Notes under the pieces: generated by a model
Database searches by the model: none
What the model saw: the letters and a program-made list of their open reading frames with translations, nothing else
Told to the model about the DNA's origin: nothing
Made by a program: the position numbers and the translations under genes
Origin: Candidatus Poribacteria bacterium
GTDB taxonomy: Bacteria > Poribacteria > WGA-4E > WGA-3G
DNA length: 64,000 nt
Direction of reading: 5' to 3'
NCBI GenBank assembly: GCA_022825825.1
Contig: JAJDWA010000032.1
Span: forward strand, 80,801 to 144,800
Shown: positions 1 to 8,907 of the stretch, piece by piece
Numbering within the stretch: the first letter of the stretch is position 1
Layout: every line of letters starts with the position of its first letter

Positions 1-657
1 ATCCATTGTCCCGATGAGGGTTTCCCAGACGTTGTTAATCGGTTCAAATTTGCCTGTTGCCCATGCAGACTGTGGCTCACGTCCAACGAGGTAGCGAATG
101 ATATTGATGCAGTAGCACCCTAAGTCCATCACGGCACCGCCACCGAGATCGCCTCTTAACCGCCAATTAGTTCTATCCGTGAGTCCAGTTGAAAAAGAGG
201 AGCGCGCATATCGGACTTCTCCGATCGCGCCTTCCTCAACCTTTTCCTTGACTGCCAACGTTAACGGGTGATGCCGATACATAAACGCTTCCATCAAGAT
301 GATGTCAGCACGTTCTGTAACCTGAATCATCTGCTCAAGCTGTGATGTATTGACAGCAATCGGCTTTTCAACGAGGATACCCTTAACACCACAACGCACG
401 GCTTCTAAGACATTTTTGAGATGGCTTGAGGGCCACGTCGCAACGACAAGGATATCAGGGTTCTGTTTCTCCAGCATCTGCCGAAGGTCGTTGTAAGTAT
501 TTTCAACGTTATATTCAGTGGCAAAGCGTGAGAGTGACTCAAACTTCTCATCGCATGCGCCGACAATCTCAATTTCCGGGACATTTCGCCAAGCGTTTCC
601 ATGTGCGTGTGAGATACCACCGCACCCAACGATTGCTACGCGATATTTTGTTGTCAT
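1..657 (-). CDS. Gfo/Idh/MocA family oxidoreductase (3' end cut by window)
   Basis: NAD(P)-dependent oxidoreductase of the glucose-fructose oxidoreductase family, probably acting on a sugar or cyclitol; substrate not predictable. The first codon is ATG at 657 (MTTKYRVAIVGCGG), giving the Rossmann dinucleotide loop GCGGIS at once, followed by GACDE at the end of beta-2. The catalytic-type motif VEKPIAVNT is encoded near 370. The reading frame stays open to base 1, so the C-terminal part lies outside the window. It is transcribed leftwards, apart from the DapA/Gfo operon further right by the lipoprotein gene. Family assignment is firm; function is not. Confidence 0.88.
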   Translation of the reverse strand, partial: MTTKYRVAIVGCGGISHAHGNAWRNVPEIEIVGACDEKFESLSRFATEYNVENTYNDLRQMLEKQNPDILVVATWPSSHLKNVLEAVRCGVKGILVEKPIAVNTSQLEQMIQVTERADIILMEAFMYRHHPLTLAVKEKVEEGAIGEVRYARSSFSTGLTDRTNWRLRGDLGGGAVMDLGCYCINIIRYLVGREPQSAWATGKFEPINNVWETLIGTMD

Positions 658-801
658 AATTTTACCCTTATTGTAGTACCTTCACATTTTTCACGATTTT
701 TCAATAATTATGACTAAGATGGTGTAATTTCCAGCAGAATTCTGAGTTCCCAACGCGCTTACATGAAGATGAAATAAATTAGGTAATTTCATAGTTATGT
801 C

Positions 802-827
802 CGGTGTAGTTAGGAAACCGCACCTAT
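802..827. repeat. REP-like hairpin, GGTTAGGAAACC family
   Basis: A short imperfect palindrome: ccggtgtagttaggaaacc followed by gcacctatt. The same core, gttaggaaacc flanked by complementary arms, recurs near 10301, 29334, 34821 and 48321, always between genes. Confidence 0.6.
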
Positions 828-892
828 TAAGGGATAGTAAACTGATAAAGTGACACCTATGAACAGAGCCAGAGCAATATACACCCTACGGA

Positions 893-1342
893 TTATTCAA
901 TACGGAAACTCTTTGAAATACCGTTGACTACGACCCTGTAATTTCCAGGGGAAAGTATTTCAAGATCAATATCTTCTTGATACGGTTTTTCGGCTGTTAT
1001 GCAAGCATACCGAGGGTCGCTTGGAAACCTTTCCATGCTGATGTTAATAGTGATTTTTCTCCCGTCCTGTGATCGGATAACTTCAGTTTCATTGTGCTTA
1101 TAATCACAGGGATTTGGAAACCCTCCATTGACTCTAACGGTAACCGGAAAAGGTGCGCCTTCGGGTTGGTGTATTATTTCAATATCGTATATACGCAGGT
1201 CGGAAATGCGCCGGTTGTCATCTTCTGGAGGGGCAATTACCATGATTTCTTTTGCTACCTGCCTTTCACAGCCAAGTATGGATAATATGAGAATAAGAAT
1301 TAGACTTAACTGTAGTTTAATAGAGTTTAATGTAGAATTCAT
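893..1342 (-). CDS. Small predicted lipoprotein of unknown function
   Basis: A 149-residue protein with a signal peptide (hydrophobic stretch LQLSLILILILSI, residues 11-23) ending in a lipobox LSILGC, so it should be lipid-anchored at Cys25. The rest is a single beta-rich domain with no motif I recognise; it has two further cysteines near residues 78 and 114 that could form a disulfide. A good ribosome binding site (AAGGAAAA) lies about seven bases before the ATG. It stands alone, with gene-poor stretches on both sides. Real gene likely; function unknown. Confidence 0.7.
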   Translation of the reverse strand: MNSTLNSIKLQLSLILILILSILGCERQVAKEIMVIAPPEDDNRRISDLRIYDIEIIHQPEGAPFPVTVRVNGGFPNPCDYKHNETEVIRSQDGRKITINISMERFPSDPRYACITAEKPYQEDIDLEILSPGNYRVVVNGISKSFRIE

Positions 1343-1508
1343 TCAATTTTCCTTTTATAGTAGATTTTCAATTAACTGAGGAATGTGCACAATTATTTGG
1401 GCTTTGACATAGACACGAACGGACTTCATGTTCACCGCCATTTGTCCTTGTACCGCAAACTGTCAGTTTGCGTACTCACAGGCACAATCTAAATAAAGTT
1501 TAAGAAAA

Positions 1509-1635
1509 TAAATCGGTAATTTTGCGAGGTTAGGAGGAAATCAAGAAATCAGCGGTATGAATGACATTTAGGCATTCCCCGCCTCGCCAGCAGGGAGGTA
1601 GACCGGCCTTACGCGGACCGAAAATTACCGATTTA
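1509..1635. repeat. Inverted-repeat-bounded element, MITE-like
   Basis: Perfect 15-base terminal inverted repeats, taaatcggtaatttt at 1509-1523 and its complement at 1621-1635, bracket about 97 bases that include the GC-richer string ccttacgcggaccg. No coding capacity. It resembles a miniature inverted-repeat element or a decayed palindromic repeat; no clear target-site duplication could be recognised. Confidence 0.5.
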
Positions 1636-1795
1636 AAAAATTAATCTTCGGACAGGTTGTGCTACTTTCAACTTGAAAACGGCATACGACTTGTGCGGAC
1701 CCCCTTTAAGCGCATATTGCCCCAAGTATTTATGCACATCCCTCAAATACTTAATCTTTATCAAAGCGCGCCTACCGTTTGTGCGTAACTCATGC
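1633..1795 (-). pseudogene. Unidentified protein fragment next to the inverted-repeat element
   Basis: The minus-strand frame ending at 1633 encodes a basic segment including RFLRYKHELRTNGRRA and KYLGQYALKGGPHKSYAVF. Its composition is protein-like, but it has no start of its own outside the 3' end of the adjacent oxidoreductase gene and no ribosome binding site. I do not recognise the family. It may be the remnant of a mobile or repeated coding unit whose other end was lost, or a chance open frame. Confidence 0.25.
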
Positions 1796-2767
1796 TTATA
1801 ACGAAGAAATCTGGACAAGCCTATTCTCTTGTGCGGAGAGATTTGCTGCGAGTGATATTTCAAGTGTCTTAACAGCATCAGTATACGGACTCAGTATCTG
1901 AGATGCATCACCGCTACGAACTGCGTTTACAAAAACTTCGTCAATGGTGGGACCGGGTTCTGTTTTATCAACCCATTCGCCATTTTCTTGTACAGAGACT
2001 CTTGCAGGATTCCAGTTCAACAGTTCGCCTTCATACAGAATATCTAATACATTTGCGTTGTTCCAACCACCTGCATACGCCCATGCAGCTGTCATTGAAC
2101 CGACAACACCATCAGTAAACTGGATCGTAACGCTATTGCTATCAGGGCAATCAATCTCTTTTAGGAAGCGATTTGCCTGCATTGCATAGACAGATTCCAC
2201 TTCGCCAATGAGGTTACGCATCATATCAATTGTGTGTGTTGCCTGTTCAACTAATTGTCCGCCAGATTTGTTCCACTGGCGTAGCCAACCTTCAGGATTA
2301 CCGCGTCCACTTCCGCACCAATATTTGCCGACAACCATGTTGATCGTCTTTCCTGCAAGGATTTCCTGCGTTATCCGTGTTGAACCGAGATAACGGAGTT
2401 GATAACCGACACAGGTTATCAGCCCTGCTTTGGTCACAGCAGCTTCAACTTCACGTGCGATGTCCATGTTGATTGCTACCGGTTTCTCAACGAAGAACGG
2501 TAACCCACGTTCAATCACATCTAATTCAGGTTGACCGTGTGCGAAAACAGGCAGACTCAGATAGACAGCGTCAAGGTCATCCCGTTCCAACATTGCGCGG
2601 TGTTCTGTATACGGATCCGCGTTGTGTTTTTCCGCTGCATTTTGTGCTTTCTGTGGTACAATATCACATATTGCAACGACATTCGCGCCTTCCATTTCAG
2701 ATAACCGATTCATGTGGCCATTTGCATTGCCACCCGATCCAATAAAACCAATTTTAATTTCTTTCAT
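1796..2767 (-). CDS. Gfo/Idh/MocA family oxidoreductase, 323 aa
   Basis: NAD(P)-dependent oxidoreductase with an N-terminal Rossmann fold (GFIGSGGNANG, residues 7-17) and the family motif FVEKP with the expected catalytic lysine at Lys95, followed by the alpha/beta C-terminal domain (residues about 125-323). Length is normal. It is the third gene of a leftward operon: DapA-type aldolase, 404-residue Gfo/Idh, then this one, with 30 bases separating it from the gene before. The context suggests catabolism of a sugar or sugar acid in which an aldolase and two dehydrogenases cooperate; the substrate is not visible from sequence. Confidence 0.9.
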   Translation of the reverse strand: MKEIKIGFIGSGGNANGHMNRLSEMEGANVVAICDIVPQKAQNAAEKHNADPYTEHRAMLERDDLDAVYLSLPVFAHGQPELDVIERGLPFFVEKPVAINMDIAREVEAAVTKAGLITCVGYQLRYLGSTRITQEILAGKTINMVVGKYWCGSGRGNPEGWLRQWNKSGGQLVEQATHTIDMMRNLIGEVESVYAMQANRFLKEIDCPDSNSVTIQFTDGVVGSMTAAWAYAGGWNNANVLDILYEGELLNWNPARVSVQENGEWVDKTEPGPTIDEVFVNAVRSGDASQILSPYTDAVKTLEISLAANLSAQENRLVQISSL

Positions 2768-2797
2768 ATTTTACCTTTCTGTTGTTATGCGCTTTAG

Positions 2798-4012
2798 TTA
2801 ACGCGCTTTAAAATTAACCTGTAATGCCTTTTCAATATCTTCACGAGGGTGAATCCCAAATTGTTCCTCAAAATTCCGATCAAACGCAGCTTCTTCTTCC
2901 GGATCAGGTTCAAGTGGGAGTTGAATCGGTTGGCGATTTGATTCGACAGAACGGTGTGCGGCGATCACCATCTCCTGGTCTGCCCTGCCCATTTCTCCTG
3001 TCCAAAGCGGTTGTGTGTCTTCTCTAACCGCCCGTGCAATACCATCAAGCATTGTTGCAAGTGAAATGCCACCCTCGGAGATTTTGGTCCGTCTGTAAGG
3101 GTTCAGCCATTCAACTGTGCCGCCAAGAGATTCGGGGAGTTCAACAAAAATACGCTGCAGCACCTTATCTTCACCGGACTCTCTCTGAAATTCGTAAGTT
3201 TGGGCTCTTCCTGCATTCTGGCGAATATCTTCATCTGTGCAAACGTTGACAGTTTCCCCGCCAGAGGCACCTTGGTTGCCGTTTGTGATAATTGTGCCAC
3301 GTTCACCGCACGTCTCAAAACCGACAAGTTTGTTCCGTCCGAGACACCCATTTTTGTTGCCTACCATCGCGATGCCGAGTCCACCATTGTCAAAATCAAC
3401 CGTGTAAAATTCAAGACCTTCTTTATTGAAATCGCGTTTTGCTCTGTCAACATAAGGGACAACAGGCATTGAATGTCCAATGCTACTTACTGCTGTCGGT
3501 GCAGCGTTCATCCGACACCGAATTGCAGCAAGTCCGTGGTAGCCAGTGGTGGAAAAAAGCCGATAGCATTTATGAACAGTGCCAATTACATCTTCCTGAA
3601 TAAGTTTGCAGACAAACTGTTCCACAGGAACAAAGGGAAAGTTTTCGGATGTCTGAAGTTTAACACCATTCTCTGCAGCATCTGCTATCATCATATCCAT
3701 CAAACCGAGTGTCGGGGCAAGTCCTGTTTCAACGTTATGTGATATACCGCGACGGGACAGATAACAGGAAACGATATGATGCAATTGTGCAGGCACAACG
3801 ACATCACAGACATCGGGAGACATTTCGTCAACAAGTTTGCGGACATCGGTGTATGCCTTAACGCCGACTCTTGCAGCGCCTGCCTCTGCTGATTCCTGGT
3901 GCGCATCACACACCGCGACGATTTCAAAGGTGTCTTTTAGTGCGGCAGCGGTTGATAGATGTGCTGAACCGCGTCGTCCGTGACCGATTAGTGCATATTT
4001 TAAACGTGTCAT
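2798..4012 (-). CDS. Divergent Gfo/Idh/MocA family protein lacking the EKP lysine, 404 aa
   Basis: The N-terminus is a Rossmann fold (ALIGHGRRGSAHL) as in Gfo/Idh/MocA enzymes. The usual EKP motif is replaced by ETG at residues 95-97, so the conserved lysine that normally helps orient substrate and cofactor is absent. The protein is longer than its operon neighbour (404 against 323 residues), the extra length being mostly C-terminal. It may be a dehydrogenase with a rearranged active site or a non-catalytic partner. It follows the DapA-type gene after 71 bases and precedes the second Gfo/Idh gene by 30. Confidence 0.85.
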   Translation of the reverse strand: MTRLKYALIGHGRRGSAHLSTAAALKDTFEIVAVCDAHQESAEAGAARVGVKAYTDVRKLVDEMSPDVCDVVVPAQLHHIVSCYLSRRGISHNVETGLAPTLGLMDMMIADAAENGVKLQTSENFPFVPVEQFVCKLIQEDVIGTVHKCYRLFSTTGYHGLAAIRCRMNAAPTAVSSIGHSMPVVPYVDRAKRDFNKEGLEFYTVDFDNGGLGIAMVGNKNGCLGRNKLVGFETCGERGTIITNGNQGASGGETVNVCTDEDIRQNAGRAQTYEFQRESGEDKVLQRIFVELPESLGGTVEWLNPYRRTKISEGGISLATMLDGIARAVREDTQPLWTGEMGRADQEMVIAAHRSVESNRQPIQLPLEPDPEEEAAFDRNFEEQFGIHPREDIEKALQVNFKAR

Positions 4013-4083
4013 TTTTCTTTTTAACTTGTTGTTACGGCACGCGTCGCGTGCCTATTACCTTACTTCTTAAGTAACATTCTTGT

Positions 4084-5031
4084 CTAATTCACACATTGAT
4101 ACCCAACCGACTCAAGCTCGCTCCGAATTTTGTTTATTTCAGCAGTAGACAATTGACGTAATGGTCTACGCATCGTCATTGATGGAAATTTCCCCATCAA
4201 CCATCTGGCACACTTCATGCGTTGGTGTGCATCACTGCTCGGTTCACCGAAGTTGTAAACAATCCTCGCCAACGTATCCACCTGATTACGCGCTTTACGT
4301 GCACCTATTAAATCGTTATTGAGCGCGGCGTGTACGACTGCAACCATCAATTCGGGCACAAACCCAGCAAATCCGATGAGCGCGCCATCGCTGCCTTCTA
4401 AAAGTGAAGCGAGCAGATATTCGTCATGACAGGTTAAAATTGGGACATGTGGTGCAGCTTCTTTCAGTTGTTCGTAGTCCCATCGCCAACGCGCCATATC
4501 GCGGGTACCCATTTTAATACAGACAACTTGTGGAATTTTCACCATCTCCAACATCTCTTCAAGGCTATATCCTGCCTTTGTCCATGCAGGGTATTGATGC
4601 ACAATAATCGGTATGTCCGCACCTTCAGCAACATCTTGAAAATAGCCGACTGCAGTTTCAGGTGTCCTACCGAAACGTAACCAGTGATGTGCTGGCATCA
4701 ACAGAATAGCGTCTGCCCCTGCTTCCTTTGCCGCAAGCGCATCGTCAATTGCGGGTAGGCTGCCTTCCGCACTAACGCCCGAAACAACTTTAACTTTTTC
4801 GCCAACAGCTTCAGCAGTGATTTGGGTCACACGCTGCCGTTCATGTAGACGTAGCGACATAATTTCACCGGTGTGCCCGTTACAGACAACACCTTTTATG
4901 CCTTCTACATTGGCGAGTTCCTGCATATACTTACTTAAACCTTCTTCATCAATAGATTCATCTGCATGAAAAGGGCAGAGTGTAGCCGGGAATACACCTG
5001 CCCATGGATGCTGCTGCCAATTAAGATTCAT
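4084..5031 (-). CDS. DapA-family aldolase/dehydratase (class I, Schiff base), 315 aa
   Basis: Member of the dihydrodipicolinate synthase/N-acetylneuraminate lyase superfamily, TIM barrels that form a Schiff base with pyruvate-like substrates. The expected residues are present: Tyr147 in VHQYPAW and Lys173 in VVCIKMG, with the early segment GVVCNGHTGE in place of the classical GTTGE. Being first in an operon with two Gfo/Idh oxidoreductases makes a sugar-acid or amino-sugar breakdown role more likely than lysine synthesis (inference). Start ATG at 5031. It diverges from ccmE across a 266-base intergenic region. Confidence 0.88.
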   Translation of the reverse strand: MNLNWQQHPWAGVFPATLCPFHADESIDEEGLSKYMQELANVEGIKGVVCNGHTGEIMSLRLHERQRVTQITAEAVGEKVKVVSGVSAEGSLPAIDDALAAKEAGADAILLMPAHHWLRFGRTPETAVGYFQDVAEGADIPIIVHQYPAWTKAGYSLEEMLEMVKIPQVVCIKMGTRDMARWRWDYEQLKEAAPHVPILTCHDEYLLASLLEGSDGALIGFAGFVPELMVAVVHAALNNDLIGARKARNQVDTLARIVYNFGEPSSDAHQRMKCARWLMGKFPSMTMRRPLRQLSTAEINKIRSELESVGYQCVN

Positions 5032-5297
5032 GGGGTACTAGGACCTCTTTTTTTAACAGATAAGGAAAATATATTGAACCATCAAAATCCACCGAATATC
5101 ACAAGCGCGTTCAACTTGATATAGCATCTATCTAACTACGTAAGGATAGACACGGAATTCCGTAATAGTTTTGAATTTGACACTATTTTAACTTGATTTT
5201 AAATCCAAAGTCAAGTATTATTTTTATAAGGAAAAAGGATTTATCATGTCTATTTTAGGGTAAGTAGCGGAGTTTTATTATTTCGGAGGGTGTTCAC

Positions 5298-5726
5298 ATG
5301 AAACAGAGAAGACTGAAAATTATTGCTGCCAGTGTCATTTTGCTCAGTGGTTTCGTGGTTCTGGTGTTGTCTATGACTAAAAAAGAGAGCATGCCAGAAC
5401 TTTCCCCTGCTAAACTTGTTGCTAATGCTAACAGCAAAGATAATCAAAATGTTAAGGTTGTTGGAGTCATCTCAGAGGAGAGCGCTACATGGGACGCTGC
5501 CAATACTAAGTTGACCTTTGCAATACGCGAACCTAAAGGTAGTGCGACAGTGAATGTAGTCTACACTAATCTCAAACCGGACAACTTCACTGATGGCGGT
5601 AACGTTTTTGTAGAAGGCAAGTATGATGCAGCGAAAAACCTTGTTGTCGCTACGAAGTTAACAACAAAATGTGCTTCTAAATACGAAGAGGCAGAGAGTG
5701 CGACAACGCAGAAGAGCGCCTACTAA
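5298..5726 (+). CDS. ccmE: Cytochrome c maturation heme chaperone CcmE, CxxxY type
   Basis: CcmE carries heme covalently in the periplasm between the CcmABC heme-loading complex and the CcmF lyase. This 142-residue copy has an N-terminal membrane anchor (residues 8-26), an OB-fold beta domain (about 35-122) with LSPAKLVAN and FVEGKYD, and a C-terminal tail. The usual heme-binding His in an HxxxY motif is replaced by Cys125 in KCASKYE, that is CxxxY with Tyr129. The cysteine type is known from Desulfovibrio and some archaea. RBS GGAGGG lies shortly before the ATG. First gene of the ccmE-ccmF-ccmH-ccmI group. Confidence 0.9.
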   Translation: MKQRRLKIIAASVILLSGFVVLVLSMTKKESMPELSPAKLVANANSKDNQNVKVVGVISEESATWDAANTKLTFAIREPKGSATVNVVYTNLKPDNFTDGGNVFVEGKYDAAKNLVVATKLTTKCASKYEEAESATTQKSAY

Positions 5727-5865
5727 ACTCAAAACGTTAGGAATTCTTCAGATATATGGTAGATTGTGGAATTACTTGAACACTCTGCACCAGCGAGGTG
5801 CGTAAATGTCTATCTGTTTTTATAATTCACCATATTTTGCAACAGTCAGATAATAGAGGATCGTT

Positions 5866-8022
5866 ATGTTCATAGAGAAACTTGTTGAAAGCGTTCAAGG
5901 AGTGACAGCTGAACTTGGACAAGCTGCGATATGGCTTTCCGCATTCTCTGCAATATGGGCAATCGTTATGCTATGCATTGGACTAAGTCAGAGAAAATCT
6001 AATGCCGTACAGAGTGGTCGAAACGCTATTATTGCCACCTTTATCCTCATCACTATTGCCACAGGTGCCTTAATCTTCGGCTTTGTGACGGATGATTTCT
6101 CAATGATGTATGTCGTTGAGGTATCCAGTGCAGCGCAACCGCTCCTCTATAAAATCACTGCCCTATGGGGGGCAATGTCTGGTTCACTCCTACTCTGGCT
6201 CTGGATACTTACCGTTGCTGGTGCTATCGTTGTCTGGCAAAACAGGAAAGCGAGTGACACATTTGCAGATTACGCTCTAATCCCCATCGCCATTGTCCAA
6301 CTCTTTTTTATTATTGTCGTCACTGGATTAATTGAAGGCGTTTACAACCCACTTGCCCGATTTCCTGATGGTATAGTCATGCCAGATGGACGCGGGATGA
6401 ACCCACTGCTACAGACACCCAGCATGGCGATCCACCCACCCACCTTATACATCGGTTGGATTTGTCTAACAGTGCCGTTTGCGTTTGCCGTAGCAGCGCT
6501 TATGTCCGGTAGAATCGGTAGTGATTGGATACTCCGTTCCCGAAGATGGATGTTATTTTCATGGATTATTTTAACTATCGGCATCACACTCGGAGGTCAT
6601 TGGGCGTATCAAGAACTCGGTTGGGGCGGATACTGGGCATGGGATCCAGTTGAAAACGCTTCCTTTATGCCGTGGCTACTTGGCACCGCTTATCTTCATT
6701 CCGTAATGATTCAAGAGAAGCGGAATATGCTCAAACTGTGGAATATCCTCCTGATTACCTTAGCTTTCCAATTCACCTTGTTAGGAACATTTATAACTCG
6801 AAGTGGGATTATTACGTCGGTGCATTCCTTTGCGCAATCGGATATCGGTTGGTATTTTCTGGGTTTTATCCTCGCTTCAACTGCGGGTGTCATCGGACTT
6901 ATCGTCCACCGCTGGCAACGCCTCAAAAGTGCTAACCGTCTTGAATCTCTCCTCTCCCGCGAAAGTGCGTTTGTTCTAAATAATTGGCTTCTTGTCGGGT
7001 TAACCTTGATTATTCTTTGGGGAACGTTGTGGCCTATTATCTCTGAAGCAATTCAGGGAGAAAAGGCAACTGTCCCCGAAGCATTTTTTAACAAGGTTGT
7101 TATTATTCCCGGACTCCTACTTCTCTTTTTAACGGGTGCCGGTCCCATTATTTCATGGAAAAAGATTACACCTAACAATTTCCGCCGCATGTTTTTATCA
7201 CCAATTTTTGTTGGTTTAGCAGCAGCAGCAGTGGCATGGGTATTTCTGGCTTTCAGAGCACACGCAGCAGCTAAAGCGCCTACAGAAGATGCTATACCTA
7301 ATTTTTTTACGCAAGCATGGAAATTTCTCACTTTCAGCGAAAGCGAAAAGTTGTTGTGGTTACCGACTCCAATTTTTTCGGTACTCTGTGTTTTTGCAAG
7401 CGTGTTTGTGCTTGTAGCAATCTGTAGCGAATTTTATCGGGGGGCAAACCTCCGAACAAAACGGCAACAAACATCCTTCCTTAACGGTTTGTGGCTTCTT
7501 ATCCAGCGTAACAAACGTCGATATGGTGGTTATATCATCCATATCGGAATTGTTATTGTCTACATAGGCATTATGGGTTCTAAAGGGTATTTTTTGCTCA
7601 AATCAGACAATCTTAAACTTGGGGACTCAATGGAAGTAGGCACCTATCAATTGACAGTGAAAGATACGTTTGAGGAGGAACATGAAAATTACTTACGGAG
7701 AGGAGTCGTTTTTGATGTAGAAAAGAATGGCCAACAGGAGACAACGATGAAACCTGCGCGTCACTACTACGACCAGGCAGAGCAAGCAGAAGAGGAGCAA
7801 GGGACGATTGAATCAGCAATACACGCGATCGGTCTAAATGATCTCTATATTGCCCTCGGACCTTTGCCAACAAAGATTAACACAGACACCTATTTCAACG
7901 TTCAGGTTTATCACAATCCACTGATTAAGGTTGTCTGGATCGGTGTTGCTGTGATGGTGTTGGGTGGCATTATCGCAATTGCACAGAAATCCGATCCTAA
8001 CTCACGTTCTCAGGCAGCATAG
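5866..8022 (+). CDS. ccmF: Heme lyase CcmF
   Basis: CcmF attaches heme to the CxxCH motif of apocytochrome c at the outer face of the inner membrane. The 718-residue protein is polytopic throughout, with the tryptophan-rich WWD-type heme-handling motif (GGYWAWDPVENASFMPW, about residues 254-271), a conserved histidine just before it (GGHWAYQELGW) and a second in TSVHSFAQS. A periplasmic domain (about 570-690) precedes the last membrane helix. Length is normal. The stop codon is followed within ten bases by the start of ccmH, so translation is probably coupled. Confidence 0.95.
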   Translation: MFIEKLVESVQGVTAELGQAAIWLSAFSAIWAIVMLCIGLSQRKSNAVQSGRNAIIATFILITIATGALIFGFVTDDFSMMYVVEVSSAAQPLLYKITALWGAMSGSLLLWLWILTVAGAIVVWQNRKASDTFADYALIPIAIVQLFFIIVVTGLIEGVYNPLARFPDGIVMPDGRGMNPLLQTPSMAIHPPTLYIGWICLTVPFAFAVAALMSGRIGSDWILRSRRWMLFSWIILTIGITLGGHWAYQELGWGGYWAWDPVENASFMPWLLGTAYLHSVMIQEKRNMLKLWNILLITLAFQFTLLGTFITRSGIITSVHSFAQSDIGWYFLGFILASTAGVIGLIVHRWQRLKSANRLESLLSRESAFVLNNWLLVGLTLIILWGTLWPIISEAIQGEKATVPEAFFNKVVIIPGLLLLFLTGAGPIISWKKITPNNFRRMFLSPIFVGLAAAAVAWVFLAFRAHAAAKAPTEDAIPNFFTQAWKFLTFSESEKLLWLPTPIFSVLCVFASVFVLVAICSEFYRGANLRTKRQQTSFLNGLWLLIQRNKRRYGGYIIHIGIVIVYIGIMGSKGYFLLKSDNLKLGDSMEVGTYQLTVKDTFEEEHENYLRRGVVFDVEKNGQQETTMKPARHYYDQAEQAEEEQGTIESAIHAIGLNDLYIALGPLPTKINTDTYFNVQVYHNPLIKVVWIGVAVMVLGGIIAIAQKSDPNSRSQAA

Positions 8023-8031
8023 GTGATTACA

Positions 8032-8562
8032 ATGAAAATTCTAAATTCACGACCTGTTGACAAGAATTGTTTTTTTCTTTTTGTGATAGTAGTTTCATTT
8101 ATTTTTGCCAGTATTGTTACAGCACAAGCGCAGACAGCAGATACTGACACATCAAAAGATTTTAAGTTCGAGTATCAGTTAGAAGAGTTGCTAACAACAT
8201 TGTACTGTCCATGCGGATGTGTTCGAGAAACGAACAAAGCATGTGTATGTGGTACTGCTCAGGCGATTGAAGCCAGATTTCGAGATGCGTTGACCGAAGG
8301 CCAAACCGTTGAGGAAATTCGCACGCTTTATCTTAAAACTTATGGATCTGAGTTTTCCGCAGTGATGAAGGCAGAAGGTGTTAATCTGATAGCTTATATA
8401 ATGCCCGTAGTTATCCTCATAGGTATTGGTGGTGTCATTTTTATTATTCGGCATCAATTACGTGGCAACGAGGCCCCGTCAACTCAACCTGATCAGCAGA
8501 TTTCTGATGAACTACAGCAACAGGTTGAGTCAGAACTTGAAAAATACAAGGAAGAAAATTAA
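8032..8562 (+). CDS. ccmH: Thiol oxidoreductase CcmH, CPCGC variant
   Basis: CcmH keeps the cysteines of apocytochrome c reduced for heme attachment. After a signal peptide (residues 11-33) the redox segment reads LYCPCGC (Cys59, Cys61, Cys63), followed by a second pair at Cys71 and Cys73, in place of the classical LRCxxC. The helical bundle typical of the family follows (EARFRDALTEGQTVEEI), then one membrane helix (about 123-142) and a charged tail. I chose ATG 8032 over in-frame GTG 8023 because the AGGTG ribosome binding site sits at 8021-8025. Immediately downstream of ccmF. Confidence 0.88.
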   Translation: MKILNSRPVDKNCFFLFVIVVSFIFASIVTAQAQTADTDTSKDFKFEYQLEELLTTLYCPCGCVRETNKACVCGTAQAIEARFRDALTEGQTVEEIRTLYLKTYGSEFSAVMKAEGVNLIAYIMPVVILIGIGGVIFIIRHQLRGNEAPSTQPDQQISDELQQQVESELEKYKEEN

Positions 8563-8571
8563 GGTGCTGTG

Positions 8572-8907
8572 ATGGTTTTTCTTGTGCTTTTGTGGATAAT
8601 TCTCTTTGGAACTGGACTTTTGGTATATCTCATATTCCCACTCTTTGGTAGAGCAGATATTTTCCCAGACGTTGATCCAACAGAGGCGCGCATGCAAACG
8701 CTCTCTCTTGAACGTGAACAGAGTTATTCTGCGCTGGCTGACCTTGATGAAGATTATGAAACTGGAAAACTCTCAGAAAAAGATTACAAGGAATTACGTG
8801 CTGCGCTCATGCAAGAAACAGTTCGCATTGTTAGTCAACTGGAAACCGCTGCGAAGACTGATGTAGAATCTGAAATTGAAAAGTACAAACAACAGAAGCG
8901 TGGATAA
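8572..8907 (+). CDS. ccmI: CcmI-like short membrane protein
   Basis: A 111-residue protein with one N-terminal membrane helix (residues 2-22) and a charged helical region containing LADLDEDYETGKLSEKDY, which is the signature of the N-terminal part of CcmI. The large periplasmic TPR domain of proteobacterial CcmI is absent, so this is a minimal version, probably a scaffold next to CcmH. ATG 8572 preceded by AAGGTG at 8561-8566 is preferred to GTG 8569. Its stop overlaps the next start (TAATG). Symbol tentative. Confidence 0.75.
   Translation: MVFLVLLWIILFGTGLLVYLIFPLFGRADIFPDVDPTEARMQTLSLEREQSYSALADLDEDYETGKLSEKDYKELRAALMQETVRIVSQLETAAKTDVESEIEKYKQQKRG

Larger units (their letters stand above)
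1343..1795. other. Gene-poor stretch with an inverted-repeat element and a protein-like fragment
   Basis: No intact gene. It holds a roughly 127-base element bounded by 15-base inverted repeats (1509-1523 and 1621-1635) and, on the minus strand from 1633 to about 1800, an open frame that looks like the tail of some protein but continues out of frame into the end of the neighbouring oxidoreductase gene. Confidence 0.6.
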
